From Dehalococcoidia bacterium (GTDB taxonomy: Bacteria; Chloroflexota; Dehalococcoidia; UBA3495), in assembly GCA_002730485.1 (NCBI GenBank), contig PCAH01000170.1:1-7575 (forward strand): 7,575 bases of DNA. The letters are read 5' to 3'. The notes beneath the pieces are model-generated. The model made no database searches. It was not told the DNA's origin and saw only the letters and a list, made by a program, of their open reading frames with translations. Both the position numbers and the translations under genes were made by a program. Of this stretch, positions 1-6,340 are shown in pieces; positions within the stretch are counted from its first letter, which is position 1, and every line of letters starts with the position of its first letter.

Positions 1-856
1 AGAGCCCGTACTCATTCATCTTCATCCCACGCGCCTTCGCCCGGCTCCGCATCAGGGTGTTGTGCTCCTTGCTCCCGGTGAAGTGATGGATCGCATACGG
101 GAATTGCTCGTCACTCACAATCCTGAGATCAGCCGCCATCCCCGACTTCAGGATCACGCTCACCTTGGTCTGACCGTGCCCCGTCACCTCCTTCACATAC
201 GGGCATTCTGCAAATGCCCTTCCCAGCGACTCCGGGTCCCCCGAACTCACGACGATGTCCACATCCTTTGTCGTTTCACGTCGCCTTCGTAAGCTGCCGG
301 TAAGGGCAAGTCGGATCACTTCGGGCCGGTCTTTCAGATAATCGCGTAGCAAATCTGCTTCTTTCTGCGCCACGTTGGCCAGATACCGGCCCTGGTGCTG
401 CTGGATATACGCGATACCGTTCAGAATGTTGCTCGCCGTCTTGGCACCGAAACCTTTGAGTTCAGCCACAGCCCCCGATGCGCAGGCCTTTGCTAATGCA
501 TCGATGTCAGCCACTCCGAGCAGTTCGTGGACTTGTCTCAAACGCTTCCCGCCGAGACCCGGGATCCCCTGCATCTCGATCAGACCCTCTGGCACGGTTG
601 CGATCAGATCCTGATGTCGCTGAATCACACCACCAGACAGCAGCTCGTCGATCTCGACGGCGATCTTCTTCCCGATGCCGCGGACCTCGTCGAGCGCCCC
701 CCGCGCAGACAGGTCGACAATGGATTCCTCCATCGTCTCGATCGCACGTGCGGCGGCGGCATAGGCCCGGCTTCGGAACGGATTCTCACCGTTCAGCTCC
801 ATCAGGTTTGCCATCTCATCCAGGACGGCTGCAACTTCCTGGTTGTCCACGCTCAT
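1..856 (-). CDS. polX: DNA polymerase X family (PolX), N-terminal 285 codons, cut by window edge
   Basis: This is a family X DNA polymerase, a gap-filling enzyme of base-excision and related repair in the cytoplasm. The minus-strand frame is open from an ATG at 856-854 to the left edge with no stop. Residues about 55-70 (VRGIGKKIA), 95-111 (IPGLGGKR) and 131-146 (LKGFGAKTA) are helix-hairpin-helix DNA-binding turns. The nucleotidyltransferase signature follows: TGS at 186-188, catalytic KDVDIVV with D198 and D200, and the third aspartate D243 in AADLRIV. The HFTGSKEHN segment at about 258-266 is the family's nucleotide-binding motif. Bacterial PolX proteins usually have about 570 residues, with a C-terminal PHP exonuclease domain that would lie beyond the window. 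The start codon overlaps the stop of the membrane-protein gene (ATGA, 856-853), so the two are probably translated as a coupled pair. All visible catalytic residues are present. Confidence 0.95.
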   Translation of the reverse strand, partial: MSVDNQEVAAVLDEMANLMELNGENPFRSRAYAAAARAIETMEESIVDLSARGALDEVRGIGKKIAVEIDELLSGGVIQRHQDLIATVPEGLIEMQGIPGLGGKRLRQVHELLGVADIDALAKACASGAVAELKGFGAKTASNILNGIAYIQQHQGRYLANVAQKEADLLRDYLKDRPEVIRLALTGSLRRRRETTKDVDIVVSSGDPESLGRAFAECPYVKEVTGHGQTKVSVILKSGMAADLRIVSDEQFPYAIHHFTGSKEHNTLMRSRAKARGMKMNEYGL

Positions 857-1437
857 TCTCCAGAGACAGACGCTGCGGGTGCCCGCTTCGCGTCCGATCC
901 CATCACTTCATCAAGCAGGACATTGTTCCGGTTGATGTAGACCGGGATGAGTACCAGAGCATACAGATTCACAACGAGACTGATCAACGCGAGTAGCTCG
1001 TGAATGCGAGACAGAAACGATTGACCCCTGTCCTGGACGGGACGTAGAAGGTCCGAATGCGCCCCGCCACCGAACATGGCCGTTGCCATGATCAGCAGCA
1101 TTCCAAAGAAGAGAGCATAGAAGAACACGCCCTTGAAAGCTCTGGCACGCCGCAGATACCCGAGCTCAAGGTTCTCCTCCCTGACCTCCTCCTTGATTGC
1201 CGATCCCGTGCCCATGAAATAGAACATCGTCGTCGTGTGGGTCAGCATAGTCAGGATCGTAGCCACCAATCCCAATTTTACGTGCGTTCCCACCTCGAGC
1301 GACCACCACCCGTAGTGAACGCCGTAACCCATCACGAACTGAGCAAGAAGTAGGGGGATATTTACCACGCCCATCGCCAAAATCGCCGCTTGCATATATC
1401 CTGCCTTTATTCCTTCCGAAGCGCTCATTTCCTGCAT
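853..1437 (-). CDS. Four-helix integral membrane protein of unknown function
   Basis: I do not recognise this family. Starting from the ATG at 1437-1435, the protein has 194 residues and four hydrophobic segments at about 16-40, 53-76, 101-122 and 145-168, so it should be an integral inner-membrane protein. A charged stretch (about 82-102, EEVREEN...RRAR) lies between helices 2 and 3, and a charged, alanine-rich tail follows helix 4. Histidines sit in or at the ends of the helices (H41, H52, H67, H127, H146), which could bind a metal or heme, but this is only a possibility. The frame extends upstream to a TTG at 1494, but that adds a charged, poorly supported leader. A second ATG three codons in (1428) is an alternative start, and ribosome sites are weak for all three. 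The stop overlaps the polX start by four bases, suggesting co-transcription and translational coupling. Confidence 0.75.
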   Translation of the reverse strand: MQEMSASEGIKAGYMQAAILAMGVVNIPLLLAQFVMGYGVHYGWWSLEVGTHVKLGLVATILTMLTHTTTMFYFMGTGSAIKEEVREENLELGYLRRARAFKGVFFYALFFGMLLIMATAMFGGGAHSDLLRPVQDRGQSFLSRIHELLALISLVVNLYALVLIPVYINRNNVLLDEVMGSDAKRAPAASVSGE

Positions 1438-1451
1438 GGAATAGCCTGTCC

Positions 1452-1468
1452 GGCCCGCAATCCGGGCC
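1452..1468 (-). other. Perfect GC hairpin just upstream of the membrane-protein start
   Basis: The arms GGCCCG (1452-1457) and CGGGCC (1463-1468) can pair as a six-base all-GC stem with a five-base loop. It ends 14 bases before the ATG at 1437, inside the predicted 5' leader of the minus-strand transcript. It has no adjoining T-run, so it is not a terminator. It might mask the ribosome site or simply stabilise the leader. The role is unproven. Confidence 0.4.
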
Positions 1469-1487
1469 TTCGATCCGCACTTGACTG

Positions 1488-1515
1488 TGGACAATTTAGA
1501 CGAACGCGCTATCTT
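1488..1515 (+). promoter_or_regulatory. Possible sigma70 promoter for the sugar operon
   Basis: TGGACA at 1488-1493 (5 of 6 to the -35 consensus) is followed after 16 bases by TATCTT at 1510-1515 (4 of 6 to the -10 consensus). Initiation would fall near 1522, giving a leader of about 90 bases before the TTG start at 1611. This is the best plus-strand candidate I found in the divergent gap, but it is much weaker than the minus-strand one and could be chance. Confidence 0.35.
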
Positions 1516-1556
1516 AGGCGCCGCACCGTGTGAGCCGTTTTTTTGGGGGCCCGAGA

Positions 1557-1585
1557 AATATAGACGTGCCCACTTTAAACGTCAA
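1557..1585 (-). promoter_or_regulatory. Predicted sigma70 promoter for the membrane-protein/polX pair
   Basis: Read on the minus strand, TTGACG (1585-1580, 5 of 6 to TTGACA) is followed by exactly 17 bases and then TATATT (1562-1557, 5 of 6 to TATAAT). Spacing and both hexamers fit a vegetative promoter, with transcription starting near 1550. The leader to the ATG at 1437 would be about 113 bases and would contain the GC hairpin at 1452-1468. Confidence 0.6.
1563..1583. repeat. Inverted repeat inside the minus-strand promoter, possible operator
   Basis: GACGT (1563-1567) and ACGTC (1579-1583) form an inverted repeat with 5-base arms and an 11-base spacer. The right arm overlaps the -35 element and the left arm abuts the -10 element of the minus-strand promoter. 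A dimeric regulator bound here could repress that promoter and also influence the operon starting at 1611. The arms are short, so chance is a real alternative. Confidence 0.3.
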
Positions 1586-1601
1586 CAAATCCAAGTGATC
1601 T

Positions 1602-1609
1602 GGAGGGGG
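1602..1609 (+). promoter_or_regulatory. Strong ribosome binding site that decides a TTG start
   Basis: GGAGGGGG directly precedes the TTG at 1611, with four bases between GGAGG and the start codon. No ATG lies in frame before the nucleotide-binding strand of the downstream protein, so this site is the main reason for choosing TTG. Confidence 0.75.
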
Positions 1610-1610
1610 T

Positions 1611-2636
1611 TTGTCGCAGAAACTGAGTGTAGCGGTTGTGGGATTGGGCAGAATCGGTTGGCAATTCCATTTCAGGAATGCCTTCTCCTCGGACGGCTAT
1701 GATCTCCTCGCTGTGGTGGATCCGTTGAGGGAGCGTGTCAACGAGGCGGTCGCAGAAAGTGGCTGCAGAGGATACACTGCGTTCGAGGCCATGCTGGCTG
1801 CAGAATCGCCGGACCTGATCGCCTTGGCAACACCCACGATCCTGCACGAAGATCAGACCGTGCAGTCGATCGAGCACGGAAGCCACGTCATACTCGAGAA
1901 ACCGATGACCACCTCGCTCGATTCCGCTGATCGCATGATCGAAGCTTCCCAATCGCACAAGAAGCGGATCTTCGTCTACCAGCCTCACCGGCTCACGCCG
2001 GTGACGGCCACAGTGAGGTCCATCATTGACTCCGGTAAACTCGGCCGAGTATTTTCGATCAAGCACAGCGTTTTTCGATACACGCGGCGCAACGATTGGC
2101 AGAGCCTGAAGAAGAACGGCGGCGGCATGCTCAACAACTACGGTGCCCACTACATCGACCAGCTTCTCTATCTCACACGCCACCCGCAGATCAAGGACAT
2201 ACGTTGCCGACTCTGGGCCGCAGCGACACGCGGCGACGCAGACGACGTTGTGCGTGTCTGGATGACCACAAGGGAAGGCATCCTTCTCGACCTCGAGATC
2301 AACCAGGCATCTGCCCTTTCGCTCCCGGAATGGCACATCTGTGGTGAATACGGAACGGCAGTCAAATCTGGGCCCGGCTTTGAGGTAAAGTACTATGAAC
2401 CAGCGGAGGCCCCCTTGCTCGAAGTAAAGGAGGGCGCCGCGCCCGACCGGAGCTACGGCAATAACGATGAACTCCCCTGGCAGGTAGGTTCAGTACACGT
2501 AGAGGGTCAGACGCTGGACTTCTACCAGAACATACACGATGTGCTGTTCGAGCGTGCTGAACCTTACATCCCGATCGAACAGACACGTGAACTCATGCGG
2601 ATCATGGCGTGTTGCCGCGAAGATGCTGAATCTTGA
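1611..2636 (+). CDS. Gfo/Idh/MocA family NAD(P)-dependent oxidoreductase
   Basis: This is a 341-residue NAD(P)-dependent sugar or inositol dehydrogenase-type enzyme, expected in the cytoplasm. The N-terminal Rossmann fold has the dinucleotide motif GLGRIG at 11-16, preceded by the strand SVAVV. D37 at the end of the second strand (LLAVVD) may contact the cofactor ribose. The family signature EKP is at 96-98 in HVILEKPM. The C-terminal domain carries the typical active-site segment GGGMLNNYGAHYID at 170-183, with H180 and D183 in the usual catalytic positions. Length and order match the family. Translation starts at TTG, supported by the GGAGGGGG site. It is the first gene of the plus-strand cassette, and the TIM-barrel isomerase follows 16 bases later, a common pairing in sugar-acid and inositol catabolism. 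The substrate cannot be read from the sequence. Confidence 0.9.
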   Translation: MSQKLSVAVVGLGRIGWQFHFRNAFSSDGYDLLAVVDPLRERVNEAVAESGCRGYTAFEAMLAAESPDLIALATPTILHEDQTVQSIEHGSHVILEKPMTTSLDSADRMIEASQSHKKRIFVYQPHRLTPVTATVRSIIDSGKLGRVFSIKHSVFRYTRRNDWQSLKKNGGGMLNNYGAHYIDQLLYLTRHPQIKDIRCRLWAAATRGDADDVVRVWMTTREGILLDLEINQASALSLPEWHICGEYGTAVKSGPGFEVKYYEPAEAPLLEVKEGAAPDRSYGNNDELPWQVGSVHVEGQTLDFYQNIHDVLFERAEPYIPIEQTRELMRIMACCREDAES

Positions 2637-2640
2637 ATCG

Positions 2641-2645
2641 AAAGG
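2641..2645 (+). promoter_or_regulatory. Ribosome binding site fixing the isomerase start
   Basis: AAAGG lies seven bases before the ATG at 2653. It supports that start over in-frame starts further upstream (2539 and 2623), which fall inside the oxidoreductase gene and would add residues unrelated to the TIM-barrel fold. Confidence 0.55.
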
Positions 2646-2652
2646 TCTGAAA

Positions 2653-3513
2653 ATGAAACTCTCCTGTACTTCGGTGATGCTGCCACGATGGAATCTCGAC
2701 CAGACATTCGACAAGCTGGCCGAATATGGCTATGACGGTCTCGAGCTGCGCTGCCGCTACATCCGGGACGACATGCCGGAGGAGCCCTCATTCTGGGGAC
2801 GCCATATCGCAGATATCAGCCCTGACAATATTGTGGATCGCGCGGGAGAAATACAGACGGCGTCAAAGCGCAGCGGACTCAAGGTGATTGCTCTCGCGCC
2901 TCAGGCTCTCGTCGGGGAAGACGATTTGGTCGATAAACTCATCGCCGGTGCGCTGGCCATCGATCCCAACGCCCCCCCGATGATCCGGATTGGTGCGCCG
3001 CGCCACGACAGGACCAAGCCGTATCACCCGCAGTGGGATGACGCACGGTCTGGGTTCGAGGCCCTCACCCAAAAAGCCGGCGAACGGGGTGTGAAGGTCC
3101 TGTATGAGATTCACGTCGGCACGGTCGCCGTTTCGTGCTCTCGCACCATCGAGCTGCTGAGCGGCCTCGACCCCGATCACATAGGCGCGATCTATGACGT
3201 CCCGAACATGATCCGAGTCGGGCTTGAAGACAGTAAGATGGGCATGGAGATCCTCGGTGAATACCTGGCGCACTGCCACATTGGAAACGCAACACCGGTA
3301 ACGGACAAACCGACCCGTGAGGGAGACCTTGACCAAGTCTCGTGGAAATGGAACTTCAGTGACCTGCGTGATGGTGTAGCCGACATCCCGCAGATCCTTC
3401 AGGATTTGAAGGACGTCGGCTACACAGGTTACACGTCGCTCGAAGATTTTGGACCGGGTGACGACGATGAGAAAGTCAACCAGCAGGGCACATATCTCCG
3501 TCATCACATCTAG
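2653..3513 (+). CDS. Sugar phosphate isomerase/epimerase-type TIM barrel protein
   Basis: This 286-residue protein belongs to the xylose isomerase-like/AP endonuclease 2 superfamily, whose members are metal-dependent isomerases, epimerases and dehydratases of sugars and inositols. Barrel-strand motifs appear in order: ELRCRY at about 31-36 after GYDGLEL, KVIALAP at 77-83, VLYEIHVG at 149-156 with likely metal ligand E152 and H154, AIYDVPN at 179-185 with D182, AHCHIGN at 206-212 with H209, and YTSLEDFGPG at 260-269 with E264. The E-D-H-E metal set expected for the family is therefore present. The start at ATG 2653 gives the usual family length and places the first strand (KLSCTSVML) at the N-terminus. 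No signal peptide is visible, so it should be cytoplasmic. The next gene's ribosome site overlaps this stop codon. The substrate is unknown, but position suggests it works with the preceding dehydrogenase. Confidence 0.88.
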   Translation: MKLSCTSVMLPRWNLDQTFDKLAEYGYDGLELRCRYIRDDMPEEPSFWGRHIADISPDNIVDRAGEIQTASKRSGLKVIALAPQALVGEDDLVDKLIAGALAIDPNAPPMIRIGAPRHDRTKPYHPQWDDARSGFEALTQKAGERGVKVLYEIHVGTVAVSCSRTIELLSGLDPDHIGAIYDVPNMIRVGLEDSKMGMEILGEYLAHCHIGNATPVTDKPTREGDLDQVSWKWNFSDLRDGVADIPQILQDLKDVGYTGYTSLEDFGPGDDDEKVNQQGTYLRHHI

Positions 3514-3517
3514 GAGG
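3512..3517 (+). promoter_or_regulatory. AGGAGG ribosome site overlapping the upstream stop codon
   Basis: A perfect AGGAGG overlaps the TAG stop (3511-3513) of the isomerase gene. It lies 11 bases before the ATG at 3529, slightly longer than ideal. A nearer GTG at 3524 is out of frame and meets a stop at once. The overlap suggests reinitiation by ribosomes finishing the upstream gene. Confidence 0.65.
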
Positions 3518-3528
3518 CCAGCCGTGCC

Positions 3529-5352
3529 ATGAACGCCTCACTGCAAGCCCAGAGACAGCGTTCCATGATCCTACAAGAGCGACTTCGCTACGCAGGAGAC
3601 ACGCGATACGATCCACCTGAAGCCCTGCTTCGAACGTTTTCGGAATTCTTTCCCAGGTTCACGGGTTACGTGGCGGCGCAGGAATCCCTCCCCTACGCGC
3701 TCCTTCTCCTGCAATCGGACGACCGGACCTACGGGATCGACGATGCGATCGAGGGAAACCGGATCATCCGTCGCATACTCGGGCTTCAGGACCTCCGAGA
3801 GGGATCCGAGACCTTCGGCAACTTCTTCTGGATGACACACTGGGATCGGATAAAGGACCAGAATGCGGTTTCCTTCCTGACGATCGGCCTGGTCTACGCC
3901 TACCTGACGCTTGCACCCAAGCTTGAGCCAGAAACAAAGGCTGCTCTCGAACGGGCCTTCCCGAGCATCCTGCTCGGTATCCGAAGTCACAAGGTTCGCT
4001 GGCAGTACACGAACATCTACTTCCTGAACCTTGGCGGCCTTGTCGCGCTGTCGTGCGTGCTCGATGACGATTCCATACACGCAGAAGCCATGGCCGACTT
4101 CGCTCAGTGGCTCGAGGGAACGTCACAGGACGGCTTTCACGAATTCAACAGTCCCACATACACCCCGGTGACACTTTCGGGTATGGAGGCGGCTTGGCAC
4201 TACACGACCGACCCGACTTTCAAGCATCGCCTGGGCCGTACGATGGACCTGATCAACAACCAGCTTGCGCTCAACCTCATGCCAAACGGTTTTCTCGGCG
4301 GTGCGCCCTCCCGCGCCTACCAGGGCGACGCAATCGAAGGGACTGGCTACGCCGCTTACCACGCGCACATCAAATTCGGCACGCCCTGCCCGGTTGTCAC
4401 AAACGACACAACCGTCTCATTCACAAACCTGACGCTGTTCGATTACGTGGTGCCCGCGGAGACGCAGAATCTTGCCCGCCACAAGCCAGATGAAATGGAA
4501 ATCCACGATCGCGGTGTGTCATTGTCGAGCACACGCTGTCACGTGATCGGACCACACTATAGCCTCGCATCTCAGTCCGTGGAAGAAATCGGTGGACACT
4601 CGCCGCCCTCCTACGTCCTGCTTGTGAGGGATACGGACTCCGATCGGCCAAGCGTAGCCTTCCTGCCCGATGAATCGTTCCAACACCAGCCCTGCGCCTC
4701 TTTCCAATCGAAGCAGGTCAGGACATCGAGTGGGAGCGTGGTCCTCGGTAAACTCCACTACGAACTCGACAAAACGCCTCGCCAGAAGTTCCTCGATGAC
4801 CCGACTTTCCGCTGCGAGCCGCATATCCTCTTCGGTCGGCGAGACAACATCAAGGGTGTCCGGATCGGAAATGTCGACTGGGGAGGTCAGGCCTGTCGGC
4901 TGCTCCCGGGCCAACCCGCAACCGTATCGTTCGGCGATGTCTACCTGGGTGTGACCCTTCAGGCTCAGAGACCTAAGCCCGGCTACGAACAGGGACACGC
5001 GTGGTTGGCGTGGGGAGAGGACGAGGAACTGAGATTGATCCTGCGAATCCACGGGGGGCCGAATCTCGAACCGGAAGACAACCCCGTCGACTTCCTCTGC
5101 CTCCTCGAGATCTATGTGCCGGAGACATCACTTGGGCTCGCCGATTTTGCGGAACACACGCTGCTTTGGAAACTCACCAACGGTGTGGAGTCGTTTGCCG
5201 CCGAGCACGCGGACGGAACGCAATTGTCTTACCCCTCCGTCAATGACCGACTGGACGACGCCCTGCACGTTTCACCAAACCTTGTGCTGAAGCCGGGCGA
5301 CCTCGAATCGATTATCGAAGGCGAACGCTCACTTTCGTTCGTCTCGCACTAG
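3529..5352 (+). CDS. Putative polysaccharide lyase-like protein (alpha/alpha toroid plus beta-sandwich, heparinase II/III-like)
   Basis: This 607-residue protein has no signal peptide or membrane segment and should be cytoplasmic. Residues about 30-285 look like paired amphipathic helices with aromatic-rich loops, as in the toroid of alginate lyase and heparinase II/III-type enzymes. Conserved-looking loop motifs are GNFFWMTHWDR (about 97-107), QYTNIYFLNLGG (159-170), HEFNSPTYTP (204-213) and PNGFLGGAPSRAYQGD (252-267). From about 320 to the end the sequence is beta-rich, fitting the antiparallel sandwich that follows the toroid in these families. Y160, Y164, H204, N207 and Y211 are candidate active-site residues by analogy, which I cannot confirm. 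I know similar EFNSPTY-containing proteins only as uncharacterised heparinase-like proteins. It sits between an isomerase and the DUF5069-like gene and shares the cassette with a PL22-like lyase, which favours carbohydrate processing. It could be a lyase, a hydrolase or a non-catalytic relative. Confidence 0.6.
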   Translation: MNASLQAQRQRSMILQERLRYAGDTRYDPPEALLRTFSEFFPRFTGYVAAQESLPYALLLLQSDDRTYGIDDAIEGNRIIRRILGLQDLREGSETFGNFFWMTHWDRIKDQNAVSFLTIGLVYAYLTLAPKLEPETKAALERAFPSILLGIRSHKVRWQYTNIYFLNLGGLVALSCVLDDDSIHAEAMADFAQWLEGTSQDGFHEFNSPTYTPVTLSGMEAAWHYTTDPTFKHRLGRTMDLINNQLALNLMPNGFLGGAPSRAYQGDAIEGTGYAAYHAHIKFGTPCPVVTNDTTVSFTNLTLFDYVVPAETQNLARHKPDEMEIHDRGVSLSSTRCHVIGPHYSLASQSVEEIGGHSPPSYVLLVRDTDSDRPSVAFLPDESFQHQPCASFQSKQVRTSSGSVVLGKLHYELDKTPRQKFLDDPTFRCEPHILFGRRDNIKGVRIGNVDWGGQACRLLPGQPATVSFGDVYLGVTLQAQRPKPGYEQGHAWLAWGEDEELRLILRIHGGPNLEPEDNPVDFLCLLEIYVPETSLGLADFAEHTLLWKLTNGVESFAAEHADGTQLSYPSVNDRLDDALHVSPNLVLKPGDLESIIEGERSLSFVSH

Positions 5353-5416
5353 ACACAGAGCACCACAACACCGGCAGGAATCGTCGCACCACGCATCGCA
5401 ATGGGAAGGACAACTC
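5353..5416 (+). other. 64-base intergenic gap, longest inside the operon
   Basis: I see no terminator or clear promoter here. It ends with the ribosome site GGGAAGGA (5403-5410), six bases before the ATG at 5417. The genes on either side are probably still co-transcribed, though an internal promoter cannot be excluded. Confidence 0.5.
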
Positions 5417-6319
5417 ATGATTCCTCTGATCTCAAGTTTGAGCTACGGACCGCTCGAAGTCCTCCAGTTACCCAGAACCTGGTGGAAGGTTCTGCTCCGC
5501 AGGGAGGGCCTCCTGGACGAGGAGTACCCGGACTGCAGCGGAGGGCTGGACTCGAAGATGATCAAGGCCCTGGGCCTTGATAAGGATGCAGTGTTGTCTT
5601 ATCTGCGAGATACCAGACCGGACTACCTAACCTTTGAGCGTTGGGTCGTAGAACGGTGCGGAGGGCAAATCGATCGGGCGTCTGCAGATGCCTGGAACAA
5701 GTCGGTAAGAGACCGACAGCACGCTGATCACAAGATCGAGGAGACCTACAACGACATCGGATGGGACACGTCCAGCGTAGATGTCACCTCGGCATACGTG
5801 CTGAACGCCACTCAGGATTGGCAGTTGTTTCATCAACGCGATCTCAACGCCAACTACCTTCGGTTCGGCAACCAGGTCGTGCCTCTGATCTCCAATCTGG
5901 ACTATGGCCGCCTCGGGGTGTCCCAACTCCCGCGAACCTGGTATAAGATCCTGATGCGATCGAAGAACCTGCTGCACCCCGACTACCCGGACATGACAAA
6001 GAGCGGACTAGACCCACGGGTCCTGGAGGTGGTCGGGATCAAGCCTGATCAAGCCGTTGCCCACATTCGACGAGAGCAGCCTGACTACGCGCAGTTCGAA
6101 CAATGGGTGCTCGATAAGAATGACGGGGCACTCGATCAGAACGCCATCGAGGAATGGAACGGCTTCCTGCAGGCACGCACCCACAAGGGCGAGAAGCAGG
6201 CCGGCATCCTTGCGACATTGGGCCGCGAAGACAATACGGATATGGCTTCTGCGGCAATCCTCAACATGACAGAGGACTTCCACTATGCATACCATCAACT
6301 GATGGACAACGCAGGATAA
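5417..6319 (+). CDS. Tandem-duplicated DUF5069-like protein of unknown function
   Basis: The 300-residue protein is two copies of one domain of about 145 residues. Copy 1 spans about 2-144 and copy 2 about 155-297. Each opens with PLIS.L.YG.L.V.QLPRTW, followed by YPD, GLD, a PDY...FE.WV segment (P68/P222), a WN pair (W93/W247) and a closing LN.T.D segment (N130/N283). In the first 39 aligned positions 23 are identical. From memory the pattern matches DUF5069-type proteins of environmental bacteria, which usually carry one copy. I could not check this by search, and no activity is known to me for that family. No signal peptide or membrane segment is seen, so it should be cytoplasmic. The ATG at 5417 has a good ribosome site, AAGGA, six bases upstream. 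The gene lies between the lyase-like gene and the PL22-like gene, 21 bases before the latter, so it is probably part of the same pathway. A role in binding a sugar or isomerising a keto sugar would be inference only. Confidence 0.8.
   Translation: MIPLISSLSYGPLEVLQLPRTWWKVLLRREGLLDEEYPDCSGGLDSKMIKALGLDKDAVLSYLRDTRPDYLTFERWVVERCGGQIDRASADAWNKSVRDRQHADHKIEETYNDIGWDTSSVDVTSAYVLNATQDWQLFHQRDLNANYLRFGNQVVPLISNLDYGRLGVSQLPRTWYKILMRSKNLLHPDYPDMTKSGLDPRVLEVVGIKPDQAVAHIRREQPDYAQFEQWVLDKNDGALDQNAIEEWNGFLQARTHKGEKQAGILATLGREDNTDMASAAILNMTEDFHYAYHQLMDNAG
5420..5848 (+). repeat. Internal duplication, copy 1 (codons 2-144)
   Basis: This is the first copy of the coding duplication. It aligns with 5879-6307 at an offset of 153 codons, with one extra codon in copy 2 near the YPD segment. 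At DNA level the copies have diverged, keeping only short exact matches such as CCTCTGATCTC at the start of each, so the duplication is old rather than recent. Confidence 0.85.
5879..6307 (+). repeat. Internal duplication, copy 2 (codons 155-297)
   Basis: This is the second copy of the domain. It keeps the PLIS and QLPRTW segments and the PDY...W and WN positions of copy 1. Differences concentrate in the linker and in the C-terminal third, where copy 1 DWQLFH corresponds to DFHYAY in copy 2. Confidence 0.85.
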
Positions 6320-6340
6320 CTGTTCGACTGGGATAAGAAG

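Noticed and set aside
478..996. Plus-strand open frames of 137 and 172 codons across the polymerase region
   Set aside because: The minus strand encodes an unmistakable PolX there. The plus-strand products are arginine-, serine- and proline-rich low-complexity shadows.
1517..1544. Seven-T run after a GC-rich stretch, considered as an intrinsic terminator
   Set aside because: Only a three-base stem (GGC/GCC) can form in front of the T-run on the plus strand, and no plus-strand gene ends nearby.
1575..2336. A 253-codon open frame on the minus strand opposite the oxidoreductase gene
   Set aside because: The plus-strand product has clear Gfo/Idh motifs along the whole stretch. The minus-strand translation shows no recognisable motif and is an antisense shadow.
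2539..2652. An N-terminal extension of the isomerase starting at 2539
   Set aside because: The extra 38 codons lie inside the oxidoreductase gene, show no fold-like sequence, and the ATG at 2653 has its own ribosome site and gives the usual family length.
2863..3507. A 214-codon open frame on the minus strand opposite the isomerase gene
   Set aside because: It mirrors the codon pattern of the plus-strand TIM-barrel gene, has no ribosome site or known motif, and crosses an operon with consistent plus-strand spacing.
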